Source: Lachnospiraceae bacterium (lineage in GTDB: Bacteria; Bacillota; Clostridia; Lachnospirales; Lachnospiraceae). From it: a stretch of DNA of 25,439 nucleotides. The translations under genes were made by a program, and so were the position numbers. This document shows, in pieces, positions 23,748 to 25,439 of the stretch (position 1 is the stretch's first letter; the number at the start of each line of letters is the position of its first letter). The notes under the pieces were generated by a model. It had not been told where the DNA came from. It was given only the letters and a program-made list of their open reading frames with translations, and ran no database searches. The stretch spans positions 1 through 25,439 of the forward strand of contig JAFUWM010000022.1 in the NCBI GenBank assembly GCA_017483425.1. Direction: 5' to 3'.

Positions 23748-25172
23748 TCAGAAAAGCGGCATAAACAGGTCGTCTAAAATGATGACCGACATAATATTAC
23801 CGGAATACATATTTTCCGCCAGACCATATACCGTTATCATTGTGGGATATACGGCGTACTTCGTTCCGGTACTGTTCTTAAGATCGTTTATTCGTCTTTG
23901 CATTGCCTTGTCATCATCACCTGTAAGCAGATATTCAGTCTGAGCGTATTTTATCTCGCATAAATTGATCACCTGATCTTTCCTTACTATCAGCAGATCC
24001 GTCTGTGACCCAAATATTCCTTTTTCAGGATCAGCTCTGCAATACAATGAATTAACATCCGTATATACCCCTGAAATACCTAGCTTTTGTTTGATCTGTG
24101 AAATATGGAGCAGGCATACCCGTTCAAAGGCATGCCCCTGCCATGTATTTACCATCGGGGTGTTAATCTGATGTGACCAGAAATGCTCGTCCGTGGGCTC
24201 ATTTTCCATAAAGCCATAATAGAACAAAACAAAATTATCTATCAGCTGATATACCGCGTCCTTGCTTGCTTTTCCAAACGCATTATACTTTCTTATAAAT
24301 CCGCACTTTTCCAGCTCATTTAATTTGACCGTTATATCCCCCGAATTAGTCAGACCTGTTTCTTCAATAATCTCCCTGCGGGTCATCCCTGACCTTTTTT
24401 CCGCAAGGGCACCTATCAATCTTATGTGTGTCGTCGGATTTTTAAATATTGATGCAAATAAATAATCGAATTCTTCCTTTAACGGCGCATCTTTTTCAAA
24501 CAGGATTCTGTCTATATTCTGCGCCGGACTGTACCCTTTTTGTATAAAGGTCCAATAATAAGGAATTCCGCCAAAGACCATATAATATTGCATTATATGC
24601 ATCCTCGGGGCGGCAATGCCCTTTGAATGGATATATTCCTCACATTCATGCAGATCAAACGCCTGCAGATGAATCTGCTCCGTCAGCCTGTTGTATAATC
24701 CACCTTTATTATGTATAATCTTTGAAATCATCCATGAAGTTGCAGAAGCGCAGACTATGAGGATAATATCTTTTCTTGAGCTTGCCCATCCGTTCCAAAA
24801 ATGTTCCAACGCCATCATAAAGTCACTGTTTTGCGTATCCATCCATGACAGTTCATCAAGAAAGATTATCTTTTTCTGTTCTCTTGAAGCTTTGATCAGT
24901 TCCTTAAGATCTTCAAAAGCCTGCATCCAGTTTTTGACATCTTCATTCGGATATCCTCCGGCATCCTTTATAGAAGCTTCAAACGCAAATAGCTCGGTTT
25001 TAAGGTCACCCTTATATACCCCCGAATGCTGGAACGTGAACCTGTAATTAAACGCTTCTCGTATCAAAAAGGTCTTTCCGACCCTTCTTCTTCCATATAC
25101 GGCTATAAAATGGGATATGTCATCTTTTACCGCATCTGTAAGCTTTTCTAATTCTTTTTCTCTCCCTATCAT
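23748..25172 (-). CDS. AAA ATPase of the archaeal-ATPase/DUF234 family
   Basis: 474 aa in three parts. The first is a P-loop ATPase (about 1-225), with Walker A YGRRRVGKTFLI (Gly27-Thr34), Walker B KKIIFLDELSWMD (about 100-112), and the family's MIGREKELEKL opening. The second is a winged-helix region (about 245-310, MTRREIIEETGLTNSGDI). The third is a C-terminal DUF234 domain with a PD-(D/E)xK-like arrangement: Asp392 in GSQTDLLIV, then Glu406 and Lys408 in CEIKY. The family is widespread in archaea and anaerobic bacteria, usually in multiple copies, with no settled function. No strong RBS precedes the ATG at 25172. The promoter region carries two palindromes (25182-25218, 25238-25256). The gene is a single unit, looks AT-richer than its neighbours, and may be an acquired insertion between motility and division genes. 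Confidence 0.88.
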   Translation of the reverse strand: MIGREKELEKLTDAVKDDISHFIAVYGRRRVGKTFLIREAFNYRFTFQHSGVYKGDLKTELFAFEASIKDAGGYPNEDVKNWMQAFEDLKELIKASREQKKIIFLDELSWMDTQNSDFMMALEHFWNGWASSRKDIILIVCASATSWMISKIIHNKGGLYNRLTEQIHLQAFDLHECEEYIHSKGIAAPRMHIMQYYMVFGGIPYYWTFIQKGYSPAQNIDRILFEKDAPLKEEFDYLFASIFKNPTTHIRLIGALAEKRSGMTRREIIEETGLTNSGDITVKLNELEKCGFIRKYNAFGKASKDAVYQLIDNFVLFYYGFMENEPTDEHFWSHQINTPMVNTWQGHAFERVCLLHISQIKQKLGISGVYTDVNSLYCRADPEKGIFGSQTDLLIVRKDQVINLCEIKYAQTEYLLTGDDDKAMQRRINDLKNSTGTKYAVYPTMITVYGLAENMYSGNIMSVIILDDLFMPLF

Positions 25173-25181
25173 AACTTCAAC

Positions 25182-25218
25182 TTTACTTTATCCTCGTTTT
25201 TGATTGAGATAAAGTAAA
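25182..25218. promoter_or_regulatory. 11-bp perfect inverted repeat, candidate operator
   Basis: TTTACTTTATC (25182-25192) and GATAAAGTAAA (25208-25218) are perfect inverted arms separated by 15 nt. The distal arm abuts the -10 box and covers the predicted start (about 25211). The proximal arm ends 10 bases before the start codon of the DUF234 ATPase. Arm centres are about 26 bp apart. It may be a DNA operator, or in part a leader RNA hairpin. Confidence 0.6.
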
Positions 25219-25246
25219 TTCTAATTCATTTTTATGGCAATTTCAA
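25218..25246 (-). promoter_or_regulatory. Sigma-A promoter of the DUF234 ATPase gene
   Basis: On the minus strand, TTGAAA (25246-25241, 5 of 6) and TAGAAT (25223-25218, 5 of 6) have an ideal 17-nt spacer. Start of transcription is expected near 25211, about 40 nt before the ATG. Confidence 0.7.
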
Positions 25247-25256
25247 GCTGAAATTG
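25238..25256. promoter_or_regulatory. 8-bp inverted repeat over the -35 box, candidate second operator
   Basis: CAATTTCA-AGC-TGAAATTG is a perfect palindrome with a 3-nt centre. It contains the whole -35 hexamer of the ATPase promoter. Its sequence is unrelated to the 11-bp repeat downstream, so a different protein, or none, may bind it. Confidence 0.5.
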
Positions 25257-25296
25257 GTTTTTGGTTTCGCTTTTTCGGCATACCCGTCATACGCAC

Positions 25297-25328
25297 AAAC
25301 AGGAGCTCTCGCGAGAGAGCTCCTGTTT
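25297..25328 (-). terminator. 14-bp perfect hairpin ending the YjfB-like gene
   Basis: AAACAGGAGCTCTC pairs perfectly with GAGAGCTCCTGTTT around a 4-nt loop, starting 26 nt past the stop at 25354. The U-rich side of the stem (CTGTTT) is followed by GTGCG, so there is no free T tract. Its strength and position still fit a terminator. On the plus strand the loop is GCGA. Confidence 0.65.
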
Positions 25329-25353
25329 CCGCTTTCATCCTACTTAGATGTGT

Positions 25354-25439
25354 TCAGACCGACATATCAAAATTTCCACCCACTCCGGGGTTTACGGACT
25401 GCTCCATCATACGGACCATCGATGCTCCCATAGCATCCT
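25354..25439 (-). CDS. Putative motility protein, YjfB family (C-terminal fragment)
   Basis: Only the last 27 residues are inside the window. The 5' part lies beyond base 25439. The reading ends DAMGASMVRMMEQSVNPGVG, then GNFDMSV and TGA. The MMEQSVNP-hG-xN-hDhxV ending is the hallmark of the small YjfB_motility family (about 60 aa) found in flagellated Firmicutes. The other two frames hit stops or make no sense. The function of the family is unproven; it is associated with motility by context. Confidence 0.75.
   Translation of the reverse strand, partial: DAMGASMVRMMEQSVNPGVGGNFDMSV

Noticed and set aside
1..25439. CRISPR, insertion sequence, tRNA or rRNA genes
   Set aside because: No spaced direct repeats, transposase-like frames, terminal repeats or cloverleaf/rRNA signatures were seen by eye.

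Overview
The window looks like chromosomal core from a low-to-mid-GC Firmicute, most likely a motile Lachnospiraceae-type clostridium. The pointers are AGGAGG-type ribosome binding sites, MEP-pathway isoprenoid synthesis, a short archaeal/type-3-like prolyl-tRNA synthetase, a DUF1934 protein, an FtsEX plus PcsB-like M23 cluster, a YjfB-family motility protein tail and a flagellar-sigma (SigD-type) promoter. This taxonomic call is an inference from gene content. Every supported gene lies on the minus strand, so transcription runs from high to low coordinates. No stretch over 300 bases lacks a gene. I see no tRNA, rRNA, CRISPR array or insertion sequence.

Layout in the direction of transcription. 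(1) 25439-25354: C-terminal tail of a YjfB-like motility protein, then a 14-bp hairpin. (2) 25172-23748: an AAA ATPase with a C-terminal DUF234/PD-(D/E)xK-like region. Its promoter is bracketed by two perfect inverted repeats. (3) About 23705-15742: an envelope/division operon behind a strong sigma-A promoter. It holds a divergent WecG/TagA-like protein, ftsE, ftsX, an M23 murein hydrolase, an S41 (CtpA-like) protease, an AI-2E-family permease, a TatD nuclease and rsmA. (4) 15738-10936: a large TPR protein with a degenerate AAA+ domain, followed by glgB. (5) 10866-10046: a single gene of unknown function with a SigD-type promoter and its own terminator. (6) 10048 to the window start: a long tight operon with ispE, a GntR/FCD regulator, murI, DUF1934, a small membrane protein, proS, cca, a PEGA lipoprotein, an alpha-phosphohexomutase and exoA, which runs off the window.

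How the genes work together. FtsEX is the ABC-type switch that activates the coiled-coil M23 hydrolase for septal peptidoglycan cleavage. MurI supplies D-glutamate and IspE supplies isoprenoid precursor for undecaprenyl carrier lipid. The phosphohexomutase and GlgB link sugar phosphates to cell-wall precursors and glycogen. ProS, Cca and RsmA serve translation, and ExoA and TatD serve nucleic-acid repair or turnover. The least explained items are the SigD-promoter gene (10109-10771), the TPR/pseudo-AAA+ protein (12920-15664), the degenerate glycosyltransferase-like protein that leads the ftsEX operon, and the dual palindromes around the DUF234 ATPase promoter.
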